A DNA stretch of 60,000 nucleotides from Symsagittifera roscoffensis (Eukaryota > Xenacoelomorpha > Acoela > Convolutidae). Of the stretch, positions 20,943 to 30,310 are shown piece by piece (positions within the stretch are counted from its first letter, which is position 1; each line of letters opens with the position of its first letter). Below the pieces are notes generated by a model. It was not told the DNA's origin and made no database searches. It saw only the letters and a list, made by a program, of their open reading frames with translations. Location: contig NC_087063.1 of assembly GCF_963678635.1 (NCBI RefSeq), positions 51,535,220 through 51,595,219 on the forward strand. Direction: 5' to 3'. A program made the translations under genes and the position numbers.

Positions 20943-21251
20943 CTACAGCTCCCGATCCATAGTTGATTCTTTGCCAGATTTGGCTTCATATATAGGTACG
21001 AGTCCAAGGTTTTCAGCATCGTGAATAACAGTATTCCGGGTTGTCGATAATGCTTCACCTTCTTTTTCACTGAGATAGACTTGTTGGGACTTTTCAAATT
21101 GTCTCAAATTGTTAATTTTTAATAGTTGAAAGCAGGGCTCAAAATAAAATTTCCCCTTGTAGGATTTTTGGAACCAAACAAATCTCCCAATTCTTCTTTG
21201 AATTTTTGAGAACTCAATATAATTGGCACTAGGGTCTTTTCTTGAGTACAT
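20943..21251 (-). CDS. Small unknown protein, 102 aa, core gene
   Basis: The frame starts MYSRKDPSANYIEFSKIQRR. It contains aromatic strand-like segments (RFVWFQKSYKGKFYFEPCF), then VYLSEKEGEALSTTRN and a charged tail. The strand followed by Ser and helix resembles the motif in the neighbouring small genes at 22,474-22,773, 22,212-22,466 and 24,535-24,942, though without the Trp. It is divergent from the 197-aa ORF at 21,468, with 216 bp between the two starts as a shared promoter region. Function is unknown; a small DNA- or protein-binding fold is a guess. Confidence 0.5.
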   Translation of the reverse strand: MYSRKDPSANYIEFSKIQRRIGRFVWFQKSYKGKFYFEPCFQLLKINNLRQFEKSQQVYLSEKEGEALSTTRNTVIHDAENLGLVPIYEAKSGKESTMDREL

Positions 21252-21427
21252 TGTTTAAGAACAGACTGATCAGATGAAAAGAAATGAGAAAAATGATTTT
21301 GAGATTAAATGAAAATGAAAGTAAGAATTATGACTCATCATGATTTCCATAAATGGAAGTAATACCAAATAAGGAATGTTTTGTATGAAATTTACATATA
21401 CCGAAGTCACGTAGGCGTTACTTCTCT

Positions 21428-21435
21428 TATATAAA
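21428..21435 (+). promoter_or_regulatory. TATA box
   Basis: TATATAAA lies 33 bp before the ATG at 21,468, implying a very short 5' untranslated leader of viral style. It sits in the 216-bp region between two divergent ORFs. Confidence 0.5.
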
Positions 21436-21467
21436 CCCACAATTCTCAGCAAAAATCTTTCTTCCCA

Positions 21468-22061
21468 ATGGCTGCTGCTATGTGTCAAGCTCTTCCCAGC
21501 TTTTATTCAGATTATTGTAAAAAATCGCTATTTATTTCCGTTTCCAGTGATTTTTACGAAAAATACATAGTAACACATGATTATTGTGTCTCTACCCATA
21601 ACTCTTTATGTTCTTTGGAAAATTGTAAGTTCCATTTGGTTTTAATAGGAATATCTCTTAGCCAAATTTTTCAGAGATTAGATAAATATGTATACATATA
21701 TCAAGAAATTGACTGTCTTTACACTTTGTTCAAACACAGATTCTATTCAAGTATTGTTACATCAAGCGGAGAAAGGTTCAATCAGCTTAGACGAGCAGTT
21801 CAACATAAATTAAGATGGAAAAGAGCCGAAAAGATGCCTAGTATTGCAAAGAAACGACTAATTCGGAAAAAATTCAAGAGACATTATTTATGTTCCAACC
21901 AGAAACTGGCTTCCACACAAACTCTTGGTTCAGCGTTTTTGGAGAGAATTCGAAAAATTCAAAACTCGAAATTTGAATCTGATTTGTTCAAGATTATTGA
22001 TTGCTTTGTTGATTGTCATGGTTCTGTGCATAGTGATTATGTAAGCTTTTTGATAAAATAA
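21468..22061 (+). CDS. Unknown protein, 197 aa, largest core ORF
   Basis: The protein begins MAAAMCQALPSFYSDYCKK. It has an N-terminal half rich in Cys, Tyr and Ser, a strongly basic centre (about residues 108-140: RRAVQHKLRWKRAEKMPSIA, KKRLIRKKFKRH) and an Asp/Cys-containing C-terminus. It has no recognised catalytic pattern, and I looked specifically for adenain-like protease and integrase motifs without success. The TATA box 33 bp upstream and the ATG context CCCAATGG support the start. It converges on the gene pair ending at 22,212. The basic centre suggests nucleic-acid binding (inference). Confidence 0.5.
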   Translation: MAAAMCQALPSFYSDYCKKSLFISVSSDFYEKYIVTHDYCVSTHNSLCSLENCKFHLVLIGISLSQIFQRLDKYVYIYQEIDCLYTLFKHRFYSSIVTSSGERFNQLRRAVQHKLRWKRAEKMPSIAKKRLIRKKFKRHYLCSNQKLASTQTLGSAFLERIRKIQNSKFESDLFKIIDCFVDCHGSVHSDYVSFLIK

Positions 22062-22211
22062 TCAATTGTTTTCAAATGTGCTCTTAAAATTTACACTAAT
22101 AAATCTTTAAAAACTAAGCCTTGGTTCAGGAACATTTTGTTCAAATGATAAAAAACCAATTTACAATTCAATGAAAAACTTGAAAAAATGTGTAAAAAAT
22201 CAAAAAATGAG

Positions 22212-22466
22212 TTAATTTTCAAGTTCCTTGTCACTTTCTTCTTCGTGTGCCACACCATGTTTTCTTCTCAACAGAGCTAAGTTATCATGTTGAACCTTCA
22301 ATTTTTCTTTCTTGTACCTTCTATCACGAATTGTTTCAATTTTTCGCCAATCAGGTATGGAAAATCTTAAGGGACTGAAACACTTCTTCGGATCTCTGTA
22401 GAAGATGTCAAATTCAACCATTTTTTCAAAAATAGTCATTTGTAGTAAATATTCACTTGTAAGCAA
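22212..22466 (-). CDS. Small unknown protein, 84 aa, second of a tight pair
   Basis: The ATG follows the stop of the upstream gene by only 7 nt. The centre reads EFDIFYRDPKKCF, then LRFSIPDWRKIETIRDR and a Lys/Arg/Glu-rich helical tail ending EEESDKELEN. FSIPDWRKIE parallels IDLSEWRELE in the upstream gene, so the two look like diverged duplicates. The 7-nt spacing suggests dicistronic expression, or a spliced message I cannot see. Function is not recognised. An alternative start at the third Met (MTIFEK) is possible. Confidence 0.5.
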   Translation of the reverse strand: MLTSEYLLQMTIFEKMVEFDIFYRDPKKCFSPLRFSIPDWRKIETIRDRRYKKEKLKVQHDNLALLRRKHGVAHEEESDKELEN

Positions 22467-22473
22467 ATGAAAA

Positions 22474-22773
22474 CTATTGTGTCAGATCCACAACTTCATC
22501 AAAGTTTTTTTCATTTGAATCATATGAAAACCCGTACTTTTTTCTCGAAAGTGACTTAGATGTAGCCAATTCTTTTCCAAATTCTCTAACTCTTCTACTC
22601 TCGAGTTCTCTCCATTCCGAAAGATCAATGATAGCATGGGATATTTCATTAAATTTGAAAATCTTGACAGTTTTGGTGCCAATTTCAAACTAGATGCAGT
22701 AACTCGCCCGTTCTATTATGATTGGTTTCAAAGTTTGAGATAGATTTCCGTTTCTTCTAAAAATTCTTCTCAT
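22474..22773 (-). pseudogene. Small unknown protein, 99-codon frame with one internal TAG
   Basis: From an ATG at 22,773 the frame runs 27 codons (MRRIFRRNGNLSQTLKPIII and on) to a TAG at 22,692-22,690. It then continues 71 codons with clear protein character (FEIGTKTVKIFKFNE, AIIDLSEWRELESRRV, KKYGFSYDSNEKNFDEVVD) to TAG at 22,476-22,474. Either the internal TAG is a single nonsense change, or CTAG is a 3' splice site and the true first exon lies elsewhere. The FEIG...V..F pattern followed by a strand, Ser-x-x-Trp and a helix recalls the single-stranded-DNA-binding PC4-like arrangement, but I cannot confirm it. The longer-looking overlapping frame at 22,482-22,688 is a shadow. Confidence 0.45.
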
Positions 22774-23870
22774 GTCGGTAAAATGAACTGAACTGTTGGA
22801 GTTTTTCAAATGAAATGAAATTTGCATTTTTTTTCAGCATTAGAACTTGCTGAATTTCTCATAAAAAAGTGAACTCCAAAAACTTTGCAACACCTGATCG
22901 ACTTTAGTTGTTTATAAAGGATTTTGTAAAATAAGAATTTTTTGTTGACTAAAGTTTTTTAAAAGGGAAGAATTTCATAGAAAACTATTCCTATTATTTA
23001 CAACCCTAGTTGCGTATCTCTATTTAGATTTAAATAACTAGCAAAATAACTAAAAACCACAAACTTTTTTTTATCAACGTCATCACCTTAGAGTTAGTTC
23101 TGGAATTCTGATTGGTTAAATTTTTGTGATTATTTCTAGAATTTAAAAGATTGAGAAAAATCTAGATGTTAATGTGTAATGACTTCTTATAAAATTCAAG
23201 GATTTAATCTGTAGATTCTAAGAATTAGCTGATTCTAGAATTTACTAAATAATGAAGTCAATTTCTCTGGTGGATATATTCCACAACTTTTACTGTTCTA
23301 TAAAAGATAAAGTGTAATGACGTCATTTTCTCAGTTGGAATTACTTTTTTTTACCTAAATAATTCAAAAGACACCTTCCTAGCTCTGTAAAGGAATCATG
23401 TCAGACCCTCTGAATGGCTTTTTCAAATAATTTTTTTTAATGATAATTGAATATTTGTTACAAGAATTTTGTCAAAAATAATTTTTTCTAGCCTGAACAG
23501 TTTTTAACATATATATATATATATTAAAAAAATTTTACGTATACCAAAAATTCTCTCAAAAGTTTTTGCGAAATACAAAAAAATCTAAGAATTTGTTTGG
23601 TAAAAAGCACGTTTTTTCTTGGTTTTTTCAAAAATTATGTAAAATTTTTACTTTATTTTTTAAATGATAACGCAAAAATGCAAAACTTTAATGTAAAAAG
23701 CATGTTGACTTATTGCTTAGAAAACTTCTATATTGCTGACTTTCATCGCTATTATTTATGTTAATACGTTGGTTTTTAATTGTTTCTGATCAACAGACAT
23801 GCAAAAATTAGTTATCTGAAGGATTAAGTTTTGAATAAAAATTTCATAAAGATTTGCAATTAACTGTGCA
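22774..23870. other. Core spacer, promoter side of the gene pair
   Basis: GGAATTCTGATTGGTTAAAT at about 23,100-23,120 is the minus-strand form of the ACCAATCAGAATTC box seen at 25,130. An (AT)n run lies near 23,512-23,526. No open frame of note is present. Confidence 0.4.
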
Positions 23871-23874
23871 AGAA

Positions 23875-24215
23875 AAATTCTAATGATTTATTTCGGCAAG
23901 AGTCGAAAAATGTTCCACTTTTTTCCTGCAAATGCGAAAGTTGTTTCACTTTTTTGACAAAATGTGAAAAGTGTTTCACTTTTTTTGGACAAAATCCGAA
24001 AAATATTTCAAATTTTTTGACAAGATACGGAAAGTGTTTCAATTTTTTCGATAAAATGCAACAAATGTTGGACTTATTTCCTACAAAATGCAAAAAGTCT
24101 TTCAATACTTTTGACAATATGTAAAAAGTGTTTCATTTTTTTTTGACGAAATTCGAAAAGTGTTTCAATTTTTCTACAAAGTCCGAAAAGTAGTAGAGTT
24201 TTTTTTTGTCAAGAT
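23875..24215 (-). repeat. Minisatellite, ~40-bp units
   Basis: About eight imperfect copies of a unit built on AAAATGCGAAAAGTGTTTCACTTTTTTGAC. The frame at 23,860-24,117 only translates the repeat (KKVKHFSHFVKK-like) and is not called a gene. Confidence 0.75.
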
Positions 24216-24534
24216 GCAAAAACTATCAGGTATTTTTCATTTGTGTACAATTTTTTTAGTGTTTTTCCGAATATGTGTGCGAAAACTATTCGAGTTTCTT
24301 AACATATGTGCGAGTTCGGAGCAATAAATTAAGTTCTAATTGTTTTTCAATGGTTCACCCTGAACCTCTCATCTATTCTCACAATTAAAATGAAATTGAA
24401 AAAATTAATTAATTACACGGAACAAAAATAACACCAAACATTATTTATTTACAAAAACATTTAATCAAAGAGCTGTCGAGCAGCAGAAGAGTTCTGGAGG
24501 TTCTCTATAGAACGCAGAGCTAGACGAGGTTCCA

Positions 24535-24942
24535 TTACTGGTGGTTGTTTTGAGGTGTCATGATTTTTGAGAAACCCTCATCTTCATCTATTGTGATGGG
24601 GTTTTCGGCTGATCCTGCCTCCTCCCAAGGAAAGAGGAAGTCGTCGACTGGTTGAGCTACAAATCTTGAGTCAGGAATCTCGGGGTAGTTCACTCCCACA
24701 TGATCAGAAACTTCCTCCATCATTTGCATTTCTTCAAGTTGGTTCTCTGTCATGGGTACTTGTGTCATATGATGTACGTTGAAGTCCCTTCGCATCGCTT
24801 CCACCATGTGCCAGACTTGGATTGGGATGTCCATTCGTGCCAGAAAAACTCCAGAAACTGTTTCTCGCACTTGAATTTGTACTAGATCAGGCAAAAATTC
24901 TACAGAATACATGAGGTTGCTGTTTTGCACAGACAGAATCAT
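24535..24942 (-). CDS. Small unknown acidic protein, 135 aa, core gene
   Basis: I choose the ATG at 24,942 (MILSVQNSNLMYSVEF) because the upstream extension to 25,020 is a low-complexity Leu/Phe run that looks like leader. The body, SVEFLPDLVQIQVRETVSGV and ARMDIPIQVWHMVEAMRRDF, again shows strands followed by a Trp-containing helix, as in the 84-aa and 99-codon neighbours. The C-terminal half is acidic (MQMMEEVSDHVG, ENPITIDEDEGF). The base composition is visibly less AT-rich than its flanks, which supports coding. A row of CCAAT boxes lies 190-370 bp upstream. No known family is recognised. Confidence 0.6.
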   Translation of the reverse strand: MILSVQNSNLMYSVEFLPDLVQIQVRETVSGVFLARMDIPIQVWHMVEAMRRDFNVHHMTQVPMTENQLEEMQMMEEVSDHVGVNYPEIPDSRFVAQPVDDFLFPWEEAGSAENPITIDEDEGFSKIMTPQNNHQ

Positions 24943-25130
24943 ATTGAGCAATAAATTGAGTAAAAGAGTAAAAACAAGAAAAAGCTGAGAGAGGGATAGC
25001 TGACGGAAGATATGTTGCAATTAAGGTATTTAGAGCTGAGAGAGGAGGTAGTTGACAGTAGTTAAAATGAAAATAAAATGATTTTTAGTGAGGGGTTAGG
25101 GGTACCTTTAACTCGAATATGTGGGTTTGA

Positions 25131-25310
25131 CCAATCAGAATTCATTTTCCTTATTTGGATTGCAGTCGTTTCCAATCAGATTTCAGCTTCCTTTTATGGG
25201 ATTCTGGGATAAAAGTCGTGTCCGATCGGAAACAGAGCTCCATTTTGGGTATTTTTGTTTCCAATCACAAAAATGTTCATTTTTGTTCTAGTTGTCGTAT
25301 CCAATCAGAG
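25131..25310 (-). promoter_or_regulatory. Periodic CCAAT-box array upstream of the acidic small gene
   Basis: CCAATCAGAA (25,131), TCCAATCAGA (25,171), a degenerate TCCGATCGGA (25,221), CCAATCACAA (25,261) and CCAATCAGAG (25,301) are spaced 40, 50, 40 and 40 bp. The same motif recurs near the zinc-finger exons and the gene pair. It is likely an upstream promoter array recognised by a CCAAT factor (inference from motif and position). Confidence 0.55.
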
Positions 25311-26501
25311 AAATTTTTAAGGAGTTAAATCTTCCAAATAAGTAAAAATATACACAAAAGCAATTGCAAAAATAACTGACCAAAAGTTTATTGATGTAAA
25401 AATAAGAAATATTGCTGATATAAGTAACAAAAAAATAGCAAACAACTACCATCTCTACAAATTTTTTTTTCAAAGATAATTGAATTTTTTGTATGTAATC
25501 AATGATAAATTGTTGATTTTTGAGTAGATAGTCAAGTTTTTTGATTTTGATGTAAATTTGGGAGGATAACTCAAGTTTGATGAAAAGCAAACCTCTGGAA
25601 ATCTGATTCCAAACCGAATCCAGCAGGATTTTGATCTCTAAAAATCCTTAAAGAAATGAAAGAATAAAAAACTTTGCTGGGGAATTTTTACATATTTGGT
25701 TTTTGGATAGGGTGTAAAAAGAATTTGTGATATAATATCGTACGACTTTTTGATTAATTTCAAATTCTCGAGAATAAACAAAATTTATTTCCTTGTGAGG
25801 TGTAATTCAGCCGTAAGTTTAAAACTTTGATACGCAATATGTGGATCAAAATAAACTGTTTGATTGAAAAAGTTTATCTGAAGAGATCTTTACTTAGTCG
25901 GATTGTTCTATTTTGTACAATAAAAACGTCCAAAAAATTATGAAAAAAGTAAGAGTCAACATCTATTTCATCAATAAGAAAATCAATTGGAATTTTCTCG
26001 TTTTTCTTGTAAAGTAACTCGAGGAAGCTCAAATTTTTTTTGTTAGTCATTTTTCAAATAATGAATAAGTTTTTTTTTAAAATAATAAACAGTTCACTTT
26101 AGGAAATTGCTTAATTCTAATAGGATGATATCCAACAAACAGTTTTACTAAAACAGTATTCAATTCTGATTGTTTGATATTGAAATTGTTGAAAACCCCA
26201 TGAGAAGTAGAACTCATTTTTGAGTGGTTGACATAAAATTTATTAAAATTTCCATGACAATAGAATGTCGATTCTGATTGGTTGATAGCAAATTTTTGAA
26301 AACTCCATGATTAGATTGGATAAATTTTATTTCAGCTTGGCTAAATAGTAAATTCATTCTGATTTTCTTTCACGTTAAAAGCAATTGGTTAAGAAATTTG
26401 CTTTTTTATTCGTTTTTATTCATTTTTTGAGCCTATTCAATTTTTTTCTGAAAATTTGGGACATTCTAAATCTCCCAGTTTTTCTTTTTTTACTTATTGA
26501 G

Positions 26502-26729
26502 ATGCCGTCACTGAATAGAAATGAAAGAATTGCATGTCTTGAATGTGGAAGAGAATACACTCGCTTAAACGCATCAAGACATCGAAAACACTGTGGCGTT
26601 TTAAAGTGTTCCAATTGTAACTTTTATACATATAGCAGCGAGGAACTTACTAATCATATCAAGAAGAATCATTGTCAACATCATTTTAAGTTATGTGCTC
26701 AGCAGTCTCAAAACACACTCCAAGAGAAG
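26502..26729 (+). CDS. C2H2 zinc-finger exon, right arm copy 1
   Basis: Starting at ATG 26,502, the 76 codons begin MPSLNRNERIACLECGREY. They contain two fingers: CLECGREY...SRHRKHC (Cys-X2-Cys-X12-His-X4-Cys) and KCSNCNFYTY...NHIKKNHC (Cys-X2-Cys-X12-His-X4-His), then a short Gln-rich tail (LCAQQSQNTLQEK). At 26,730 AAG|GTAAAA looks like a 5' splice site, with a possible acceptor CTTTCAG near 26,940, so this is probably a first exon. The longer upstream extension (from 26,385) is Phe/Leu-rich leader and is unlikely to be translated. Paired fingers suggest DNA or RNA binding; the target is unknown. Confidence 0.6.
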
Positions 26730-27729
26730 GTAAAATTGATACATTTTTAATAAAACATAGAAGAAAAAGCTTTGAAAAATAATTTTTTACTGAATCTGAA
26801 AAGACTATACACTAAATTTGAACAACTTCCAGTAAAAACTTACAGTTATTTCATCAATATTCTTGTTTAATTGTATTCAAAGGTCCACATTAATGATAAA
26901 AACAGCAGAAAACGAGTTCAAATTCTCTTGAAACTTTCAGTGGAAAACGATCCGAAAATCTTCCATCTACTGTAAAAACTCCGTCGGTTGAAATTTTGAG
27001 AATAAACAAAATTTCTTTCCTTGTGAGGTGTAATTCAGCCGTAAGTTTAAAACTTTGATACGCAATATGTGGATCAAAATAAACTGTTTGATTGAAAAAG
27101 TTTATCTGAAGAGATCTTTACTTAGTCGGATTGTTCTATTTTGTACAATAAAAACGTCCAAAAAATTATGAAAAAAGTAAGAGTCAACATCTATTTCATC
27201 AATAAGAAAATCAATTGGAATTTTCTTGTTTTTCTTGTAAAGTAACTCGAGGAAGCTCAAATTTTTTTTTGTTAGTCATTTTTCAAATAATGAATAAGTT
27301 TTTTTTTAAATAATAAACAGTTCACTTTAGGAAATTGCTTAATTCTAATAGGATGATATCCAACAAACAGTTTTACTAAAACAGTATTCAATTCTGATTG
27401 TTTGATATTGAAATTGTTGAAAACCCCATGAGAAGTAGAACTCATTTTTGAGTGGTTGACATAAAATTTTTTAAAATTTCCATGACAATAGAATGTCGAT
27501 TCTGATTGGTTGATAGCAAATTTTTGAAAACTCCATGATTAGATTGGATAAATTTTATTTCAGCTTGGCTAAATAGTAAATTCATTCCGATTTTCTTTCA
27601 CGTTAAAAGCAATTGGTTAAGAAATTTGCTTTTTTATTCGTTTTTATTCATTTTTTGAGCCTATTCAATTTTTTTCTGAAAATTTGGGACATTCTAAATC
27701 TCCCAGTTTTTCTTTTTTTACTTATTGAG

Positions 27730-27957
27730 ATGCCGTCACTGAATAGAAATGAAAGAATTGCATGTCTTGAATGTGGAAGAGAATACACTCGCTTAAACGC
27801 ATCAAGACATCGAAAACACTGTGGCGTTTTAAAGTGTTCCAATTGTAACTTTTATACATATAGCAGCGAGGAACTTACTAATCATATCAAGAAGAAGCAT
27901 TGTCAACATCATGTTAAGTTATGTGCTCAGCAGTCTCAAAACACACTCCAAGAGAAG
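27730..27957 (+). CDS. C2H2 zinc-finger exon, right arm copy 2
   Basis: This is an almost exact duplicate of 26,502-26,729, displaced by 1,228 bp. Changes in the second finger region are conservative (NHIKKKHC, then QHHVKL). Zinc ligands and the GTAAAA donor at 27,958 are intact. It is followed by the rest of the arm in its original context (GTTGACAGCTTGCGTGG), unlike copy 1, whose downstream sequence is cut by the duplication join. This copy is therefore the more likely functional one. Confidence 0.6.
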
Positions 27958-29279
27958 GTAAAATTGATACATTTTTAATAAAACATAGAAGAAAAAGCTT
28001 TGAAAAATAATTTGTTACTGAATCTGAAAAGACTATACACTAATTTTGAAAAACTTCCAGTAAAAACTTACAGTTATTTCATCAATATTCTTGTTTAATT
28101 GTATTCAAAGGTCCACATTAATGATAAAAACAGCAGCAAATGAGTTCAAATTCTCTTGAAACTTTCAGTGGAAAACGATCCGAAAATCTTCCATCTATGT
28201 AAAAACTCCGCCGGTTGACAGCTTGCGTGGATTTTGTTGCGATAAATTTGTAGCAAAATTGAATCACATATGCTAATGAGTGCTTCAGTATTTGTTGAAA
28301 TACTATAAAAAACTGGGTATTTATAAAACATTGATTAGTTGAAAGGTTTTACCTAATAACCATTTTAAAGTTTTCCATGCTTAGTTCTTGTAAAAGTAAT
28401 CATAGAGTAGTGCGTAGCAGATATCGGGGATTGATTTACTAAGAATTATGGTTTTCTTTTGTTTTTGTTTCTACGATTCAGAAAACAAATTGACAACTGT
28501 CCTGGAAACTGTATGTTTTGCTGACATTTGAAAATTTCAAGATAATAATCATAATACATCATCCTCAACCCAAAATTTACTTCCAAAAAGAAATTCAGAG
28601 TTGAAACAGCAATATAAAACTATCAAGTAGAGAAAATCATTTAAAGACGTTTAGCAAAGGAATCATGGTATTAATTCAGCTTCGGATTGTCGAACGTTCG
28701 TTGAAACAATACATTTTTTCATCAAAACTTCAATTTTCAAGTAAATTTTGTTCAAATTGGAATAATTTGATAGATAGAAGATGAAGCAGAAACTGAGAAA
28801 ATGAGATAGAAACTCAATTTAATTCATAAGGAGTTTTGAGATAATTTTACTGAAATTTTGCTTATAAACCATGTTTTGAGAAAAACTCCAACATAAAAAG
28901 AGTCAAAGATTTGTATTGATGTGTAATTCATTAGAAAAGTTTGTTGTCCTTTGATATATAAGGTAACTTTTTAAGAAAAATTAGTTGTTTTGAGGATAAT
29001 TTTTGTAAAGTAAACTCGATCCGACATCTTTTGGAAGAAGATACATGAAGCATAAATCAAAAACAGCTTTCAAGATCTACAATTCATTTTTTTAAACTAT
29101 ATAGAGTTTTCTTTTGCTTAATAAAAATCCGAAAATAACACAATTGTTCCAGTTTGCACCTTGATTTCCTTTGCTTAATCATTTTTTTGAGACGCGCTCT
29201 TTCAGAAGTTTTTAGATATTGTAGATGTTAGGAACTAGGTTCCCTTGCGTATTTCCGGAGGTTTTCAGAATATAACTAA

Positions 29280-30310
29280 CAGAGCTGCTCCTAATTTGTT
29301 CTTAAATTGTAAAAACACATTTATATTCTCACTTTTTACATATTTTTTTGAATGTTTCAGCCAGCACTGATTATTTCTCACTTGGATACTTTTGAGAAAA
29401 ATTCCCTCAAAAATAATAAAAAAAAAGCGATTTAATAACTATTTTGCAAGAAAAGTGATAGTTAATGATCCCAAAAGTTGTGTTTTTGCTTAAATAGTTC
29501 ACGGTAGCAACCAAACAAGGGAACCTTGAGGAAGACATTTACAATTTTTCTTGTAATATTCAGACGGTATCAGTTCTAATTTCATCTCTGCCAGCAAATT
29601 GTTTGTTCAATTGATACAATTTTCCTCCTAAATTCTCCAGTTCTGACTGAATTTTCTTGGAAAGTATGTTCAATAGCGAAAACATGTATTAAGCAGAAAG
29701 CCAGAATAACCTTAAAATATAGAGCATTTCAAGAGAAAATCATAAAAAAATGGTTATTGATCCCATAAGTTGTATTTTTGCTTAAATAGTTCACTGTAGC
29801 ACCTAAAAAGGGAAATTTGAGGAAGACATGTTCTAATTTCATTTTTGCCAGCAAATTGTTCATTCATTTGATACTAATTTCCTCTTAAATTCTCCAGTTC
29901 TGACTAAACTTTCTTGTAAAGTGTGTTTAATAGCGAAAACATGCATTAAGCAGAAAGCAGGAATAACCTTAAAACATAGAACATTTCTACAGAAAATCAG
30001 GAAAAAAAGACTATTTTTCCAAAAAAGTGATAGTTATTTATCCCAAAAATTGTATTTTGCTTAAATAGTTTACTGTAGCACCTAACAAGGGAAACTTGAG
30101 GAAGACATTCACAATTTTTATCGTAATAATCAGACGGAATCAGTTATAATTTCATCTCTGCTAGCAAATTGTTCGTTCGATTCATACTATTTTCCCCCTA
30201 AATTCTCCAGTTCTGACAAATTTTCTTGCAAAGTTTGTTCAATAGCGAAACCATGTATTCAGCAGAAAGTAAGAATAACCTATAAGAATAGAACATTTCT
30301 ACGGAAAAAC
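29280..30310 (-). repeat. Tandem block of ~280-300-bp units, three copies (right arm)
   Basis: Inverse phrases GAATAACC near 29,705, 29,962 and 30,270, each with TTCTCCAGTTCTGAC and TAAATAGTTCAC/TAAATAGTTTAC, mark three units against five in the left arm. Confidence 0.82.

Larger units (their letters stand above)
25771..28226 (+). repeat. Tandem duplication of a 1,228-bp unit carrying the zinc-finger exon
   Basis: The phrase GAGAATAAACAAAATTT begins at about 25,771 and again at about 26,999, and every following landmark is displaced by 1,228 bp up to about 28,200. The join reads CCGTCGGTTGA then AATTTTGAGAATAAAC. The copies are nearly identical (for example AAGAATCAT against AAGAAGCAT in the finger), so the event is much younger than the arm-to-arm divergence. 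The left arm has a single copy. Confidence 0.92.

Noticed and set aside
21468-22061. 197-aa core ORF as a Polinton protease or integrase
   Set aside because: I could not find the His-Asp-Cys arrangement of adenain-like proteases nor a D-D-E set; left as unknown.
22482-22688. 68-aa minus frame starting MKLAPKLSRF
   Set aside because: It overlaps the 99-codon frame in another phase; the latter has better protein character and a motif shared with neighbours.
23860-24117. 85-aa frame with repeated KHF/VKK words
   Set aside because: It is a direct translation of the ~40-bp minisatellite.
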